Assembly (NCBI RefSeq): GCF_013359755.1
Contig: NZ_JABMCJ010000094.1
Span: forward strand, 62,001-126,000
Length of the DNA stretch: 64,000 bases
Reading direction: 5' to 3'
Source of the DNA: Tardiphaga robiniae
GTDB lineage: Bacteria > Pseudomonadota > Alphaproteobacteria > Rhizobiales > Xanthobacteraceae
The translations under genes were made by a program, and so were the position numbers. The notes under the pieces were generated by a model that searched no databases, was not told the DNA's origin, and saw nothing but the letters and a program-made list of their open reading frames with translations. Within the stretch, counting starts at the first letter, position 1, and the number at the start of each line of letters is the position of its first letter. Positions 46,620 through 56,273 of the stretch are shown here, piece after piece.

Positions 46620-47039
46620 TTAGGCTACGACCGGCAGCAGCATGTCGGCGCCGCTCAGGATCGCCTGTTCGACTTCGAACAGAGCCCGTATCTTCCGCAA
46701 CGCCTCGTAATAGCGCTTCGCCTCGACGAGCTCCTCGATCGCATCGAGGCCCTGCAACAATTCCTTGTTGTCGGCCGCCGCGTAAATCGCGCAGCGCTGA
46801 TGTCCAAAGACCGCACGCGCCTGTTCGATATCGCTCGGGCTCATCAACATCAGTTGCACGACGAAATAGAGCTGCCGAAGCGGCGTTGTCGCATCGGCGA
46901 CCTGCATGACCTGGCTTTCCAGCAGGAAAGTCACGTCGTTGATCAGTTCCAGTGTCACCTTGCGGTCGACCCGCAAAACTGCGCCGTTAATATAGATTTT
47001 CTCGCCCGATCGCAGCGATATGCACATTGGCTTCTTCAT
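46620..47039 (-). CDS. flbT: Flagellin synthesis regulator FlbT
   Basis: This 139-residue protein begins SLRSGEKIYINGAVLRVDRK and contains DATTPLRQLYFVVQLMLMSP, the FlbT pattern. In Caulobacter FlbT binds the flagellin mRNA leader and represses translation until the hook is complete. The flagellin gene at 58043 has a leader long enough for such control. It overlaps flaF by four bases. Confidence 0.93.
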   Translation of the reverse strand: MKKPMCISLRSGEKIYINGAVLRVDRKVTLELINDVTFLLESQVMQVADATTPLRQLYFVVQLMLMSPSDIEQARAVFGHQRCAIYAAADNKELLQGLDAIEELVEAKRYYEALRKIRALFEVEQAILSGADMLLPVVA

Positions 47040-47383
47040 GCCAGCGAATCCCGGATGACGATATTGATCGCAACGAGATCGCTCACGTCCGACAACTGCC
47101 CTTCCCGGAGGCGCTCGGCTTCCTTGATGACCCAGAGACCAATCGAAATCAGTTGCGCTCGCAACTGCTCCGGCAGGCCGTTTCGTGGATTCGACAGATC
47201 TTGTATGAAGAAGGTCCAGAGATTACGAATATAGAGTAAGGCATCTGTTTCTTCGGATGAAGCAAGCGCTCCGCTCTGGATTTTCTGAAGTAGTTTAATT
47301 CCATGATTGAGCGCTTGTTGTTCTCTGGATCGCGCCTCGCGGCCGCTATCCTCGATTTCCGCGTCGTAACCTGCCAGTGTCAT
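47036..47383 (-). CDS. flaF: Flagellin biosynthesis regulator FlaF
   Basis: This 115-residue helical protein has the family's SREQQALNHGIKLLQKIQSG, NLWTFFIQDLSNPRNGLPEQ and LRAQLISIGLWVIKEAE. In Caulobacter FlaF promotes flagellin translation and acts as a secretion chaperone together with FlbT. The stop overlaps the flbT start. Confidence 0.92.
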   Translation of the reverse strand: MTLAGYDAEIEDSGREARSREQQALNHGIKLLQKIQSGALASSEETDALLYIRNLWTFFIQDLSNPRNGLPEQLRAQLISIGLWVIKEAERLREGQLSDVSDLVAINIVIRDSLA

Positions 47384-47423
47384 TTCAATCGATAACCTGT
47401 TGCTTCATAGATCAGCCCACCTA

Positions 47424-48467
47424 TCAGAGATAATTAAGGATGCTGAGGTTCTGAATTTGCGCGGTCAGCGCATGCGACATCTCCAACTGATTTTTCAGGG
47501 AGTTGACCCGGACGGATGCCTCTTCCGGATCGACCACTTCCATCGCGTTGATCTGCTTGTTGACGATGTCGGTCTGCACCTTGAGACGACTGGTTGCATT
47601 TGTCGTCTGTTCCTGCGCGGTGCCGAGGCGTGCACCGACACTCGCGAGGTCGGACACCGAACCGCCGACCAGCAGCAGCGCCTTGTCTGTAACGGCCTGG
47701 AACGCGCTCTGATTCAGAGTTTCCAGACCAAGCCCGCTGAGCATCGTGTAGGCCATCGCCAGGTTCCGGAATGCCTTGTCATTGGCGCTGGCGGAGGAAT
47801 CGACGGTTTGTGTCGTAGAGATGCGACTGCGCATGACCTGATCGGATGCCGACGACCAGTTCGTTCCCCAGGCCGGATCGTCGAACTCGGTCGCAAACGC
47901 ATTGTCGAGGAAGTTATTCATGGCGGCGGGGGTGATATTTACGGCAGCCACGTCACCGGGCGGAAAACCAAAAGCGGCAGTAAAAGCCGCATCGATCGCC
48001 GTCTTGCTGGCCGAACCGGTCTGATAAGGCGTCATCGGCTGTTGCGCCGTGTTGATGCCGGCGAACAGATACTGTCCGTCCATCGAAACATTGAGCGTCG
48101 TGAGAAGCGACTGGAGGTTCGACGCTGCCGGCTGGGCGATGATGACGCCGCCATTTGCCGAATTGCGCGCCGCCAGCAAATCCTTCTGGAAGGACTGTGC
48201 CGTCTCGATCAATTGCGAAACACGCTCCTGCGTGACGTCCAGGCGGGCACTCACGAGTGCATTGGTATCGACGATTTTCTCCATATCGAGAAGCTCCGCA
48301 CGCAGGGTCACGTCGCGACCCGTGAGTGCACCAAGACTCCCCCCGATGTCAGCGAGCCTTCCTGTCGTCGCCTCCTTGGTGGCCTTTGAGATCGCCACCT
48401 GGCTTTTCGACGCGGAGATGCGCAGGGTGGTCGAGATCGAGTTCGATGAAATGAAATTTGTAGCCAT
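47424..48467 (-). CDS. flgL: Flagellar hook-filament junction protein FlgL
   Basis: This 347-residue flagellin-like protein has the N-terminal helix STTLRISASKSQVAISKATK and a C-terminal helix LKNQLEMSHALTAQIQNLSI ending NYL. Its length and its position five bases after flgK support FlgL rather than flagellin. Confidence 0.9.
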   Translation of the reverse strand: MATNFISSNSISTTLRISASKSQVAISKATKEATTGRLADIGGSLGALTGRDVTLRAELLDMEKIVDTNALVSARLDVTQERVSQLIETAQSFQKDLLAARNSANGGVIIAQPAASNLQSLLTTLNVSMDGQYLFAGINTAQQPMTPYQTGSASKTAIDAAFTAAFGFPPGDVAAVNITPAAMNNFLDNAFATEFDDPAWGTNWSSASDQVMRSRISTTQTVDSSASANDKAFRNLAMAYTMLSGLGLETLNQSAFQAVTDKALLLVGGSVSDLASVGARLGTAQEQTTNATSRLKVQTDIVNKQINAMEVVDPEEASVRVNSLKNQLEMSHALTAQIQNLSILNYL

Positions 48468-48472
48468 ATCGA

Positions 48473-49942
48473 TTACCCCACCGCCATCAGAAGTTCTTTC
48501 AGCATGTCGTCGATCGTTGAGATCAGTTTCGACGATGCCGAGAAAGTGCGTTCGACCTGCAACATGAAGGTCATCTCATCATCCATGTTGACGCCATTGA
48601 CGTTCGACAACGCATCGGCGCTGCGCTCCAGGAGCGTCTGGCTATAGGTGGCGTCGTCGCCGACGCTCTTGCGTTGCGATTCCAGCCAACTCACCGAGGA
48701 GCCGGCAAAGTCGATGAGGCTGCCGCTAGGCTTGCCGAGCGCGGCCGGATCATAGGTTCGGGATGCCGCCATGCCATCGACGAGGCCCTGAATGCGGGCG
48801 AAGAAACCCGCCTCACCGCCGGCATTGTAGACATAATTGACGCCATTGATCCCACCATCGCGGATCAGGCTCGGATTGCCGCCAAGGGCCTGATCGACCA
48901 GGGCCGTCACCTTGATCGTCCCGGCGAGCCCGGTATTGATCACGCCCGTGGTCGGCATTCCGGGTCCACCGGCATAGGTGAAGAGGCCGGTTTGGTCTGG
49001 TCCAGCGGCAGCACTCTGATCCTTCTCGGCAAAAATCTCGATCACGGCGCGCGCAACTTCGTCGAGCTGATTCTGATAGGTCACCATCTTGTCGTCGCGA
49101 AGCGTCGCGAGACCAGCGAGCTTGCCGGAGCCGATCGGCATGATCGCGTTAGCGCCGGTAACGGGAACGCCATCGATGACCACAGCGTTACCCGTTGTGG
49201 CGGCCGTGTAGGAATTTGTCGGAGCGAAGGTTACGGAGCGAGCGGTACGCTCGAACAACGTGACCCCGGAATCCGTATAGACAACCATGTCATTGTTTGC
49301 GCGGGTGGCAAACGTGATCCCAACCTCCTGGGACAGCTTCGACAGGATACTATCGCGCGTATCAAGGTAGTCGGTGACGTCGGAGCCGGAGATCGTTCCC
49401 TTGATGATCGCCGTATTGACCGTCTCGAATTGCGTCAGAAGCTGATTGATATTCCCGACCGACGTCGCCATTTCGGCGTCAGCATCCGCGCGAACAGTCT
49501 GCACGGTGTTGGTCGAATCGTTCAACGATGCGGCAACATTTTTGGCCGCCGTGACGGCGGAATTCGCGAACGTTACGTTATCCGGCGCCGATGCATATTG
49601 CTGCAGGGCGCTTTTCAGCTTGGCCAGTTGCGCCGCGGCAGACTGATCGAGCTCGGGGTCGTCGATGGTGACAGCCGCAACCTTCTGCAGACCGTTATAA
49701 AGGGCATCCTGCTGTGCGGTGTTCGATACCGCCTTGACGACATTGTTGAACAAGCCGGCGCTGGCGGCCCGTTGAATACCACTGACATAGACACCGCTGC
49801 CCGGCTGGGAAACGATCAGAGCATTCTTGCGGGAGTAGCCGTCCTGGTGCAGGCCGGCGACGTTGCGCGAGATGACGGAAGACTGGACGCCCGACGCCAT
49901 AAGCGACGAGCGGGCCGAATTGAGTGCGACCGTAAGTGACAT
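48473..49942 (-). CDS. flgK: Flagellar hook-associated protein FlgK
   Basis: This 489-residue protein begins SLTVALNSARSSLMASGVQS with the typical VISRNVAGLHQDGYSRKNAL, and ends in a helical C-terminus with NMDDEMTFMLQVERTFSASS. It joins the hook to FlgL and the filament. It lies between flgE (32 bases upstream) and flgL. Confidence 0.93.
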   Translation of the reverse strand: MSLTVALNSARSSLMASGVQSSVISRNVAGLHQDGYSRKNALIVSQPGSGVYVSGIQRAASAGLFNNVVKAVSNTAQQDALYNGLQKVAAVTIDDPELDQSAAAQLAKLKSALQQYASAPDNVTFANSAVTAAKNVAASLNDSTNTVQTVRADADAEMATSVGNINQLLTQFETVNTAIIKGTISGSDVTDYLDTRDSILSKLSQEVGITFATRANNDMVVYTDSGVTLFERTARSVTFAPTNSYTAATTGNAVVIDGVPVTGANAIMPIGSGKLAGLATLRDDKMVTYQNQLDEVARAVIEIFAEKDQSAAAGPDQTGLFTYAGGPGMPTTGVINTGLAGTIKVTALVDQALGGNPSLIRDGGINGVNYVYNAGGEAGFFARIQGLVDGMAASRTYDPAALGKPSGSLIDFAGSSVSWLESQRKSVGDDATYSQTLLERSADALSNVNGVNMDDEMTFMLQVERTFSASSKLISTIDDMLKELLMAVG

Positions 49943-49974
49943 TGGAGACTCCCGTCAGTGATCCGCGCTGTGTG

Positions 49975-51225
49975 CTAGCGCTTCAGGTTGACGAGTACGT
50001 CGAGCAGGTCAGCGCCGGTCTGGAACACCTTGGAATTCGCGGTGTAGCCACGCTGCGACTCGATCATCGCCGTGAGCTCGTTGGCCAGATCGACGTTGGA
50101 TGCTTCGAGCGCTTCCGGCTTGATGGTACCGAGACCGCTATTGCCCGCGAAATCGACCTGGATGTTGCCGGAGTTGGTGCTGATCGAATAGACATTCCCG
50201 ACTTCGGGCGAGAGATTGTCGGGACTCGGTACCGTCGCCAGCGGGATCTTGTAGCTCGCGATTCGCGTGCCGTCGTCGAAGATCGAATACATAGTGCCGT
50301 CTGAGCTCACCTCCACACGGTCGAGCGCGCTCGGCGCGTTGCCGTTGGTCGTGGCCTTGAACTGGAACTCGTCCGCGACCTGCGTCATACTCGACATATC
50401 GAAAGTGACGGGCGAGCCGCCCGGGATTGTGAAGGCCATCGAGGTCGGGCTCGCGGCAGCGAGGCGGCCCTTGCCGGTGGCGCTGACGTCGAAGGTAAAT
50501 GTCTGGGTGGTGCCCAGCTGCGACCCGGCTGCATAGGGGAAGCCGCCGCCTGCTGCCGCGCCTGCGCTGTTGTAGATCTGCACATCCCATGTATTGGCGG
50601 CTGTCTTGAACATATACATGTCAAGTTTCACCGCATTTCCAATATTATCGTAGGTGATGACCGACGTTTTCGACGTAAAGTTCGGCGGTCCGGCGCTGAT
50701 CGCAGCATTGGAATCCAGGTTGGCGCTACTGATACCTGCCTGGGTCGTCGGATTTCCCAACAAGGACTGCTGCGCGATGTTTACGACCTCGAGATTGCCG
50801 AGGCCGTTGGCAACGACGTTCGGCTGGGCGCCATTCTTGATGTTGTAGCCCATCAGATAGTAGCCACCGGTATTGTAGAGATTGCCCTGGCCATCCGGAA
50901 CAAAAGAGCCAGCGCGCGTGAGGTAAGGCGTGCCACCCGCATCGCTGACAACGAAAAAGCCATTGCCCTGAATCATCATATCAGTCGCAGAAGTCGTGTA
51001 ATTCGCCGTACCGGGATCAGAGATCGCGTAACGAACCTGCGTCTCGACGCTGCCGGAATTGTAGTTTCCGGTTCCGCTGCGAAGGATAAGGGAGGAGAAT
51101 TCCGTCGAAGCGCGCTTGTAGCCCGTGGTATTCACGTTCGCGATATTGTCAGCGACCGTCGCCAGTTTGTTCGACTGCGCGTTCATGCCGGAGCCGCCTG
51201 TGCGCATCACCCCATACAGACTCAT
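49975..51225 (-). CDS. flgE: Flagellar hook protein FlgE
   Basis: This 416-residue protein has the rod/hook N-terminal motif NAQSNKLATVADNIANVNTT GYKR, with a space marking two runs. It also has GNGFFVVSDAGGTPYLTRAG and SFVPDGQGNLYN, and the C-terminal hook signature ASNVDLANELTAMIESQRGY. It follows the lytic transglycosylase gene by 74 bases and may have its own promoter. Confidence 0.95.
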   Translation of the reverse strand: MSLYGVMRTGGSGMNAQSNKLATVADNIANVNTTGYKRASTEFSSLILRSGTGNYNSGSVETQVRYAISDPGTANYTTSATDMMIQGNGFFVVSDAGGTPYLTRAGSFVPDGQGNLYNTGGYYLMGYNIKNGAQPNVVANGLGNLEVVNIAQQSLLGNPTTQAGISSANLDSNAAISAGPPNFTSKTSVITYDNIGNAVKLDMYMFKTAANTWDVQIYNSAGAAAGGGFPYAAGSQLGTTQTFTFDVSATGKGRLAAASPTSMAFTIPGGSPVTFDMSSMTQVADEFQFKATTNGNAPSALDRVEVSSDGTMYSIFDDGTRIASYKIPLATVPSPDNLSPEVGNVYSISTNSGNIQVDFAGNSGLGTIKPEALEASNVDLANELTAMIESQRGYTANSKVFQTGADLLDVLVNLKR

Positions 51226-51299
51226 CGATTATCCTCCGTTTCACGTGTGAAGTATTAGAATTGAAGTTGCTTGTGCGAGGCTGGTGGTTATCCACAGGG

Positions 51300-51908
51300 T
51301 CATCGTGACGCAGTGCGTTCCGCGCAGAAGTCGCGTGCCTTGCTCGTCCATGACCCGAATCCGCTCGCGACAAGACTGCCGATAACACTGCAGATGTAGC
51401 GTTTTTGGCCGACGATATTGGTCGGCCCGGCATTGTAACGCGCGACAGCCATCGTCCAGTTTCCCTCGCGCTCACGCAGATATTTCAGAAATCGCGCGGC
51501 ATAATCGACATTGCGCGCGGGATCGAACATCGCTTCCACGCTGGGAAACTTCTCGCCGTGATAGCGGTGATTGATCTGCATACAGCCGAGATCGACGAGC
51601 TTGGCGCCCTTGTTTTTTTCTTCTGTGAAGCGCGCAACGGCATTGCGCAGATCGGTGGCCAGCACCGTCTTGCCGTCGACATTGAGCGCATAGGGATTCA
51701 GCACACCCTTGCGCCCGGTCTCGCTGAGACCGACCGCAAAGAGAACGCCGAGTGGCACATTGTGGCGGCGTGCCGCGCGCGCCATCTCCCGTTCGCACGG
51801 CCCCCCGGCTCGAGCGTCCGTTACAGCGCTAGATATAAACAGTGCTGCTGCGAACCCGATTGCTATTCTGATCCTGCTGCCGTTCTGACGGCCTTGGCGA
51901 TTGCTCAT
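51300..51908 (-). CDS. Flagellar-locus lytic transglycosylase (SLT domain)
   Basis: This 202-residue exported protein has a signal segment (RIAIGFAAALFISSAVTDARA, as two runs RIAIGFAAAL and FISSAVTDARA). The SLT domain has catalytic Glu63 in FAVGLSETGRKG, DLGCMQINHRYHG and VARYNAGPTNIVG. It would open peptidoglycan for the rod, the job done by the missing second domain of FlgJ. Its start lies 80 bases inside the 3' end of fliK in another frame. The signal peptide requires a start upstream of the fliK stop, so the overlap looks genuine. Confidence 0.85.
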   Translation of the reverse strand: MSNRQGRQNGSRIRIAIGFAAALFISSAVTDARAGGPCEREMARAARRHNVPLGVLFAVGLSETGRKGVLNPYALNVDGKTVLATDLRNAVARFTEEKNKGAKLVDLGCMQINHRYHGEKFPSVEAMFDPARNVDYAARFLKYLREREGNWTMAVARYNAGPTNIVGQKRYICSVIGSLVASGFGSWTSKARDFCAERTASR

Positions 51909-53058
51909 GATCCTGCCTGTTATGCCGTGCGCCGCTCTGCGCATCGCCGGACGACCGGCCCGAAGAACCACCGTCCGCCTGCGATCCGCCTGACGACGGC
52001 AGCGAAGAACGTTGATCGGACGGCGCTTGTTGTTGCTGTTGCTGCTGACCGTTGTTCAGATTTGCGTCGGGGGTGCGGGTATGATCGATCGCCGCGATGT
52101 CGAACGTGTAGCCAGCCGACTGCATGGCGTCGGTGAGCGCACCGCGCTCCTGCCGCAGCATCTGCGTGGTTTCGTAGCGATCCGCAGTGAGATGAATCTC
52201 CACGGAATCGCCGGCAAGCCGCATCTTCACCGTGACAGAGCCGAGATTGGGCGGATCGAGTTCGAGCGTCATCATGCGCACCGGCCGGCTATCCGCAGCT
52301 TTGTTCGTTTCGAGCCCCGGCGCGTCAGCCACGCGAGCCCCTTCAGATGATGCGACGGTCACCAGATCAGTAGCCATCCGATCGACGATCTTCTGCAGCG
52401 TCGTCATCTGTTGCACGGGTTCGAAATGCGTCTCTTGCTCACGGACGACCGCCTTCGCAACCGGAAGCGGCTTGGTATCCGTCGTCTCGACCGCCAACGT
52501 AAATCGTTGCGTGGTGGCCGCATCGGCGTCAGGCACGTCGGCTGTTGCGGCGTGAATGAGCTTCGTGGGATCGCGCGGAGCATCATCTGCCTTCACGTCC
52601 GATACCGAAATGCGAGACGCCGCCTTGTCATCACTTGGCAAAGGTGAGTGTGCGTGATCGAGTTTGGCCATTACCGCGCTAAGCGCAGGATCCGGTCCGC
52701 GCCAGGGTGCAGATTTTGTCGCGCTCTCGTCGCCCTTCGTGGCCTTTGAATCGTCATCATCAGCTTGATCGTCGCTGACGTTTGGCTTTTGCGCGACTTC
52801 ACCGGTCAATTCCGCAAGAACGGATGCCGCGTCGAGTATCGGCTTTGCGTCGACGATTTTCGCGTTATCGGCTGTCTTGGCAACATGCGGCGTGACTGTT
52901 TTGGTCTCCTTTGAGACCAGACGGAGCTGCTCGCGAAAGTGATCGGCCTTCTCCTTGCCGTCCTTGGCATGGGCACCGCCGTTCAATCCGCCTTTCGTCC
53001 CAGCCTTTCCGGCCGCTGTCTGGCGAAGCGCTGCCATCAGGAGATCAGCATTGTTCAT
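51829..53058 (-). CDS. fliK: Flagellar hook-length control protein FliK
   Basis: This 409-residue protein is polar and disordered through about residue 255. The FliK C-terminal domain follows, with MMTLELDPPNLGSVTVKMRL and VEIHLTADRYETTQMLRQER. A run of seven Gln follows, encoded by CAA/CAG repeats at about 52028-52048, and then a Ser/Gly/Arg-rich tail. The protein measures hook length and switches export substrate. It overlaps motC by four bases and the transglycosylase gene by 80. Confidence 0.9.
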   Translation of the reverse strand: MNNADLLMAALRQTAAGKAGTKGGLNGGAHAKDGKEKADHFREQLRLVSKETKTVTPHVAKTADNAKIVDAKPILDAASVLAELTGEVAQKPNVSDDQADDDDSKATKGDESATKSAPWRGPDPALSAVMAKLDHAHSPLPSDDKAASRISVSDVKADDAPRDPTKLIHAATADVPDADAATTQRFTLAVETTDTKPLPVAKAVVREQETHFEPVQQMTTLQKIVDRMATDLVTVASSEGARVADAPGLETNKAADSRPVRMMTLELDPPNLGSVTVKMRLAGDSVEIHLTADRYETTQMLRQERGALTDAMQSAGYTFDIAAIDHTRTPDANLNNGQQQQQQQAPSDQRSSLPSSGGSQADGGSSGRSSGDAQSGARHNRQDHEQSPRPSERQQDQNSNRVRSSTVYI

Positions 53059-54242
53059 CGGACCTTCTCCTTTAATTGTTCCTGCGACGCATCGAGCAAC
53101 TTTTGTGCCCGATCGACGGCAGCGAGAGAGCGGCTGAAATCAATGCGCGGCCGCATGGCCGTCTTCGCTTCGCTGCTTCCGTCGCTCTTGGCTTTTGCCT
53201 CCGGCAGCGCCTTTCGAACATTCAGTCCAATGGCAAGCGCCGCGCTTTGCAGTTCGACATCACGTTCGGATAGTTTTGCCTTGTCGATCTGCTCAAGCTC
53301 GGCGATTGCCGTACTGTGTGCAGATGTGGCAACGCGTGCCGCGGCCCGGTACAGGCGCGCGCGTACGCGCTCGGCGCTGTCGTCATCGGACAATGCGAAT
53401 ACACGGTCGGCGGCGAGCACTGTCATTTCAGTCTTGCCGCGAACCAATGCCGTTCTTGCAATAAGAAGATAGAGTGCCCGCTGGCTCGCCTGATCAAGAT
53501 GATCGAGCACAGCGACAAGACGCGGGAAACGATCGGGGCGCTGTACGAAGCTGAAGCGTGCCACAGAGAGCGCAAAGCGCTGGCGGAAATTGCCTGCATA
53601 GATAGAATGCCTATATCGGCGAAAGTAGCGCACCGCGAGGGCTTCGAACTTGTCGAAGTCGTCGTCCTGTCCGACGATGAAAATCTCCCGACGCAGTGCC
53701 GCTTCCTCGACCAGCGTGCCCGGCATCATCAGCCGCACCTCGTCAAGCAATGTGATCGCGACCTTCAGGTCGTCCTGTGCAACCAGTGCCGATTGCACCA
53801 GCGCGATCTCGGCACCGAGTGCCGCAGGCAGGCTGCGTGGCTTGATATTGGCGAGCTTCGACTTCGCTTCGTCCGTGCGCCCTTCGACATAAGCGATGGC
53901 GCCATCGACAATAGCCTCGTCAATATTCAGCACGTTGCGGGAGCGGAGGCTCGCAACCACTTGCGGCGACCCGCCACTCAAGAGGAAGGTGACAGCTGCA
54001 CGCGAATTGCGCGGCTCCTTCCAGACGGTGGCATCGGCTTTCAGGAAGTTCTCACCCAAGCGCTTCAGCAGGGCGGGTTGGGAATTGTGAGCGTCGAGAT
54101 CGCCGCGCGCGATCTGATCTTGCAGCATCTGCAATGAACGAACCATCTGATACGGCTCGCGCATTTGGTCGTCGGCCGGCTGCGCATGTGCACTGCCAAG
54201 ACAGGCTAGAAGCGTTGCTGCAATGATCCTGGCGCTGGTCAT
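53055..54242 (-). CDS. motC: Chemotaxis/motility protein MotC
   Basis: This 395-residue periplasmic protein starts with a signal peptide (MTSARIIAATLLACLGSAHA) and is made of helical TPR-like repeats (PYQMVRSLQMLQDQIARGDL, FVQRPDRFPRLVAVLDHLDQ). In Sinorhizobium MotC is needed with MotB for stator function. The start at 54242 overlaps the motB stop by four bases; the longer frame upstream is motB shadow. Confidence 0.9.
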   Translation of the reverse strand: MTSARIIAATLLACLGSAHAQPADDQMREPYQMVRSLQMLQDQIARGDLDAHNSQPALLKRLGENFLKADATVWKEPRNSRAAVTFLLSGGSPQVVASLRSRNVLNIDEAIVDGAIAYVEGRTDEAKSKLANIKPRSLPAALGAEIALVQSALVAQDDLKVAITLLDEVRLMMPGTLVEEAALRREIFIVGQDDDFDKFEALAVRYFRRYRHSIYAGNFRQRFALSVARFSFVQRPDRFPRLVAVLDHLDQASQRALYLLIARTALVRGKTEMTVLAADRVFALSDDDSAERVRARLYRAAARVATSAHSTAIAELEQIDKAKLSERDVELQSAALAIGLNVRKALPEAKAKSDGSSEAKTAMRPRIDFSRSLAAVDRAQKLLDASQEQLKEKVR

Positions 54243-55576
54243 AGCACGGGAGCACGGATCAGAAGCTCGATCCGCCGGTTCTGCGCGGCAAGCGGGTCGT
54301 TCTGAATTTTCGGCCGGCGGTCCGCATAGCCCTCGATGCGCTCGACCCGCCCGGCGTCGAGGCCGCCGCGCACCAGCATGTGATACGCCATATGCGCACG
54401 CGCGGTCGAAAGCCGCCAATTGTCATATTCCGACGTGCGATAGACACGGCTATCGGTGTGACCACGCACGATGACCTGGCCGCGGTTCTGCGCAATCATC
54501 GGCGTGATCTTGTCGAGCGCACGAACGAGACCGGGCGTGGGCTCGGCCGAGCCGTTGGCAAACATTCCGTAGTTCACGTCGTCCGTCAGATTGATCAGAA
54601 GTCCTTCGGGGGTTTCCCTCACTTCGGCCACCGGACGCGCCGGTCCAATGGCGGCCAGCGCCGCCGAAATTGCGGCCTGGAGCTTGGCGGCGTCCATCGG
54701 TTGGGCTTTTTCTTGCTGGGCGGGCGCCTTGTCAGGCTGCGCCGGGGATTTGTCAGCCGGCGCTGCAGTCTTGTCTGCCTGCGCCGGTTGCGGACGACCC
54801 GCTGCCGGATTGGACTTGTCGCCATCGTCGGCAAACAACCCGGCGGGCTTCGGTGCCTCCTGCTTGTCGGATTTCGCGGGAGTTGAATTCGATCCGGACA
54901 TCTCTTGCCCCGGGGTACCGGTGGCATCAGGCTTGGCGTCGAGCGGGCGCGGCTCCTGACCCTCGCTCGCCGCGGCAGCAACATCTTCGCCGAATGGTAG
55001 GCTACCCGCGTCCTTGCGTCCCGACAGCTTCTTCTCGAGCGACGAGATCGACGCCATCGGCCAGTTGATCGGATCGAACGGATCTCGATAGGCCTCCCCG
55101 CCCTTCAGCCCTTCTTTGCGATTTGGGTCGAGCGCCGCACTGGTCTGTCCCGGACGCGGAGGACCGCCGGCAATCTCCGAGAGTACAGCATAAGGATCGC
55201 GAAACAACGTCGCCTCGCCATAGCGTGGCTGCGGAGGCTGCGGGCGCGCAAGCGCATCCGTCGGCTGACCTGGCTCCGGGTGCGGCCACTTGCTCTCGCC
55301 TTCCACGGCCTTGCCGGGGTCAACCCGCCGGGCATCGTTGATGCCCTTGCGATCCGGCGTCGAGTCCGTCAGCTTGATCGGGTTGAAGTAGGTGGCCACG
55401 CTTTCGCGCGTTTCCTGATTGGTGGCATTGATCAGCCACATCACCAGGAAGAATGCCATCATCGCCGTCATGAAGTCGGCGTAAGCGATTTTCCAGACAC
55501 TGTTCTTCGTCTCGCCGCTCTCGAGCGAACTGCGGCGGCGGATGATCACTATTTCTGGCGGAAGCGGATCGGCCAT
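54239..55576 (-). CDS. motB: Flagellar motor stator protein MotB
   Basis: This 445-residue protein has the single membrane helix with the proton-relay Asp34 in WKIAYADFMTAMMAFFLVM. A long disordered Pro/Ala/Lys linker follows, and then a C-terminal OmpA-like domain with VIVRGHTDSRVYRTSEYDNW and ENDPLAAQNRRIELLI-like sequence. The linker is much longer than in E. coli MotB (about 300 residues in total), as in rhizobia. The partner motA is not in the window. Confidence 0.93.
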   Translation of the reverse strand: MADPLPPEIVIIRRRSSLESGETKNSVWKIAYADFMTAMMAFFLVMWLINATNQETRESVATYFNPIKLTDSTPDRKGINDARRVDPGKAVEGESKWPHPEPGQPTDALARPQPPQPRYGEATLFRDPYAVLSEIAGGPPRPGQTSAALDPNRKEGLKGGEAYRDPFDPINWPMASISSLEKKLSGRKDAGSLPFGEDVAAAASEGQEPRPLDAKPDATGTPGQEMSGSNSTPAKSDKQEAPKPAGLFADDGDKSNPAAGRPQPAQADKTAAPADKSPAQPDKAPAQQEKAQPMDAAKLQAAISAALAAIGPARPVAEVRETPEGLLINLTDDVNYGMFANGSAEPTPGLVRALDKITPMIAQNRGQVIVRGHTDSRVYRTSEYDNWRLSTARAHMAYHMLVRGGLDAGRVERIEGYADRRPKIQNDPLAAQNRRIELLIRAPVL

Positions 55577-55577
55577 C

Positions 55578-56273
55578 TCAGCTCTGGACCGCCATCTTCA
55601 GTCGTTCGGTCCAAACCTTGAGCTGAGTCTCAAGCACGATCTGGTCGACGACAATCGACGCTTCTGTTTCGGGGCCGGCACGCAACTCCGATGCAATGGC
55701 GCGGACGCCGAGCTTGCTGCGGATCAATTCGAGCAAGTCCGATGGACCGGTAATGCGCAGAACCGGGCGGCGGCTATCGGTTGTGATCGACGACAAATGC
55801 TCGATGAACGCAGTGACTGCCTGTTTCTGTACGGCGTTACTGATGAGCGGCTCGAGAAGCCGCGCGGCTACGCCAGCGATTCTTCCCTGCAACTGGTCGC
55901 CCATTTCGGCGATATCGCCGGCGAGCTTGGCCGCCGTTTCGTTGAGCAATTGCTGCCGTTCTTCGGCGGCCTGCGCCGCAAGTGCCTGCTTCTCCTGCTC
56001 CATGCGCCGCTCGAACTCGGCGAGTGCACTCGCATAGCCTTCGGCGCGACCGCGCTCATAGCCATCATCCTCCTGCACGAGAGGCGGCTTTGGCTGCATC
56101 TGCGGCTGCGGTTGAAACGACGGTTGCTGCTTTGCCTTCTGCAGAAGCGGCTGATGCTGCGGCTGCACGCTGGAGTGATGCAGATGGTCGAACGGAACGA
56201 CGCGACTGCGCGTTCTTGGCGGCTCGGGTCGATCGAAATCGGCGATCAGACGTGCGACTTGCTCTGCGCTCAT
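55578..56273 (-). CDS. fliH: Flagellar export ATPase regulator FliH-like
   Basis: This 231-residue protein has a basic N-terminus, a Gln/Pro-rich stretch and a coiled coil (ALAEFERRMEQEKQALAAQA). The C-terminal domain (RPVLRITGPSDLLELIRSKL, TEASIVVDQIVLETQLKVWT) resembles FliH/YscL. The start at 56273 overlaps the fliF stop by four bases. Position between fliF and motB supports it; sequence similarity is modest. Confidence 0.75.
   Translation of the reverse strand: MSAEQVARLIADFDRPEPPRTRSRVVPFDHLHHSSVQPQHQPLLQKAKQQPSFQPQPQMQPKPPLVQEDDGYERGRAEGYASALAEFERRMEQEKQALAAQAAEERQQLLNETAAKLAGDIAEMGDQLQGRIAGVAARLLEPLISNAVQKQAVTAFIEHLSSITTDSRRPVLRITGPSDLLELIRSKLGVRAIASELRAGPETEASIVVDQIVLETQLKVWTERLKMAVQS

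Noticed and set aside
51226-51299. Possible sigma-54 promoter before flgE (GG-N10-GC)
   Set aside because: Only the GG and GC dinucleotides fit; the surrounding bases (TGGA, CAGC) do not match the consensus.
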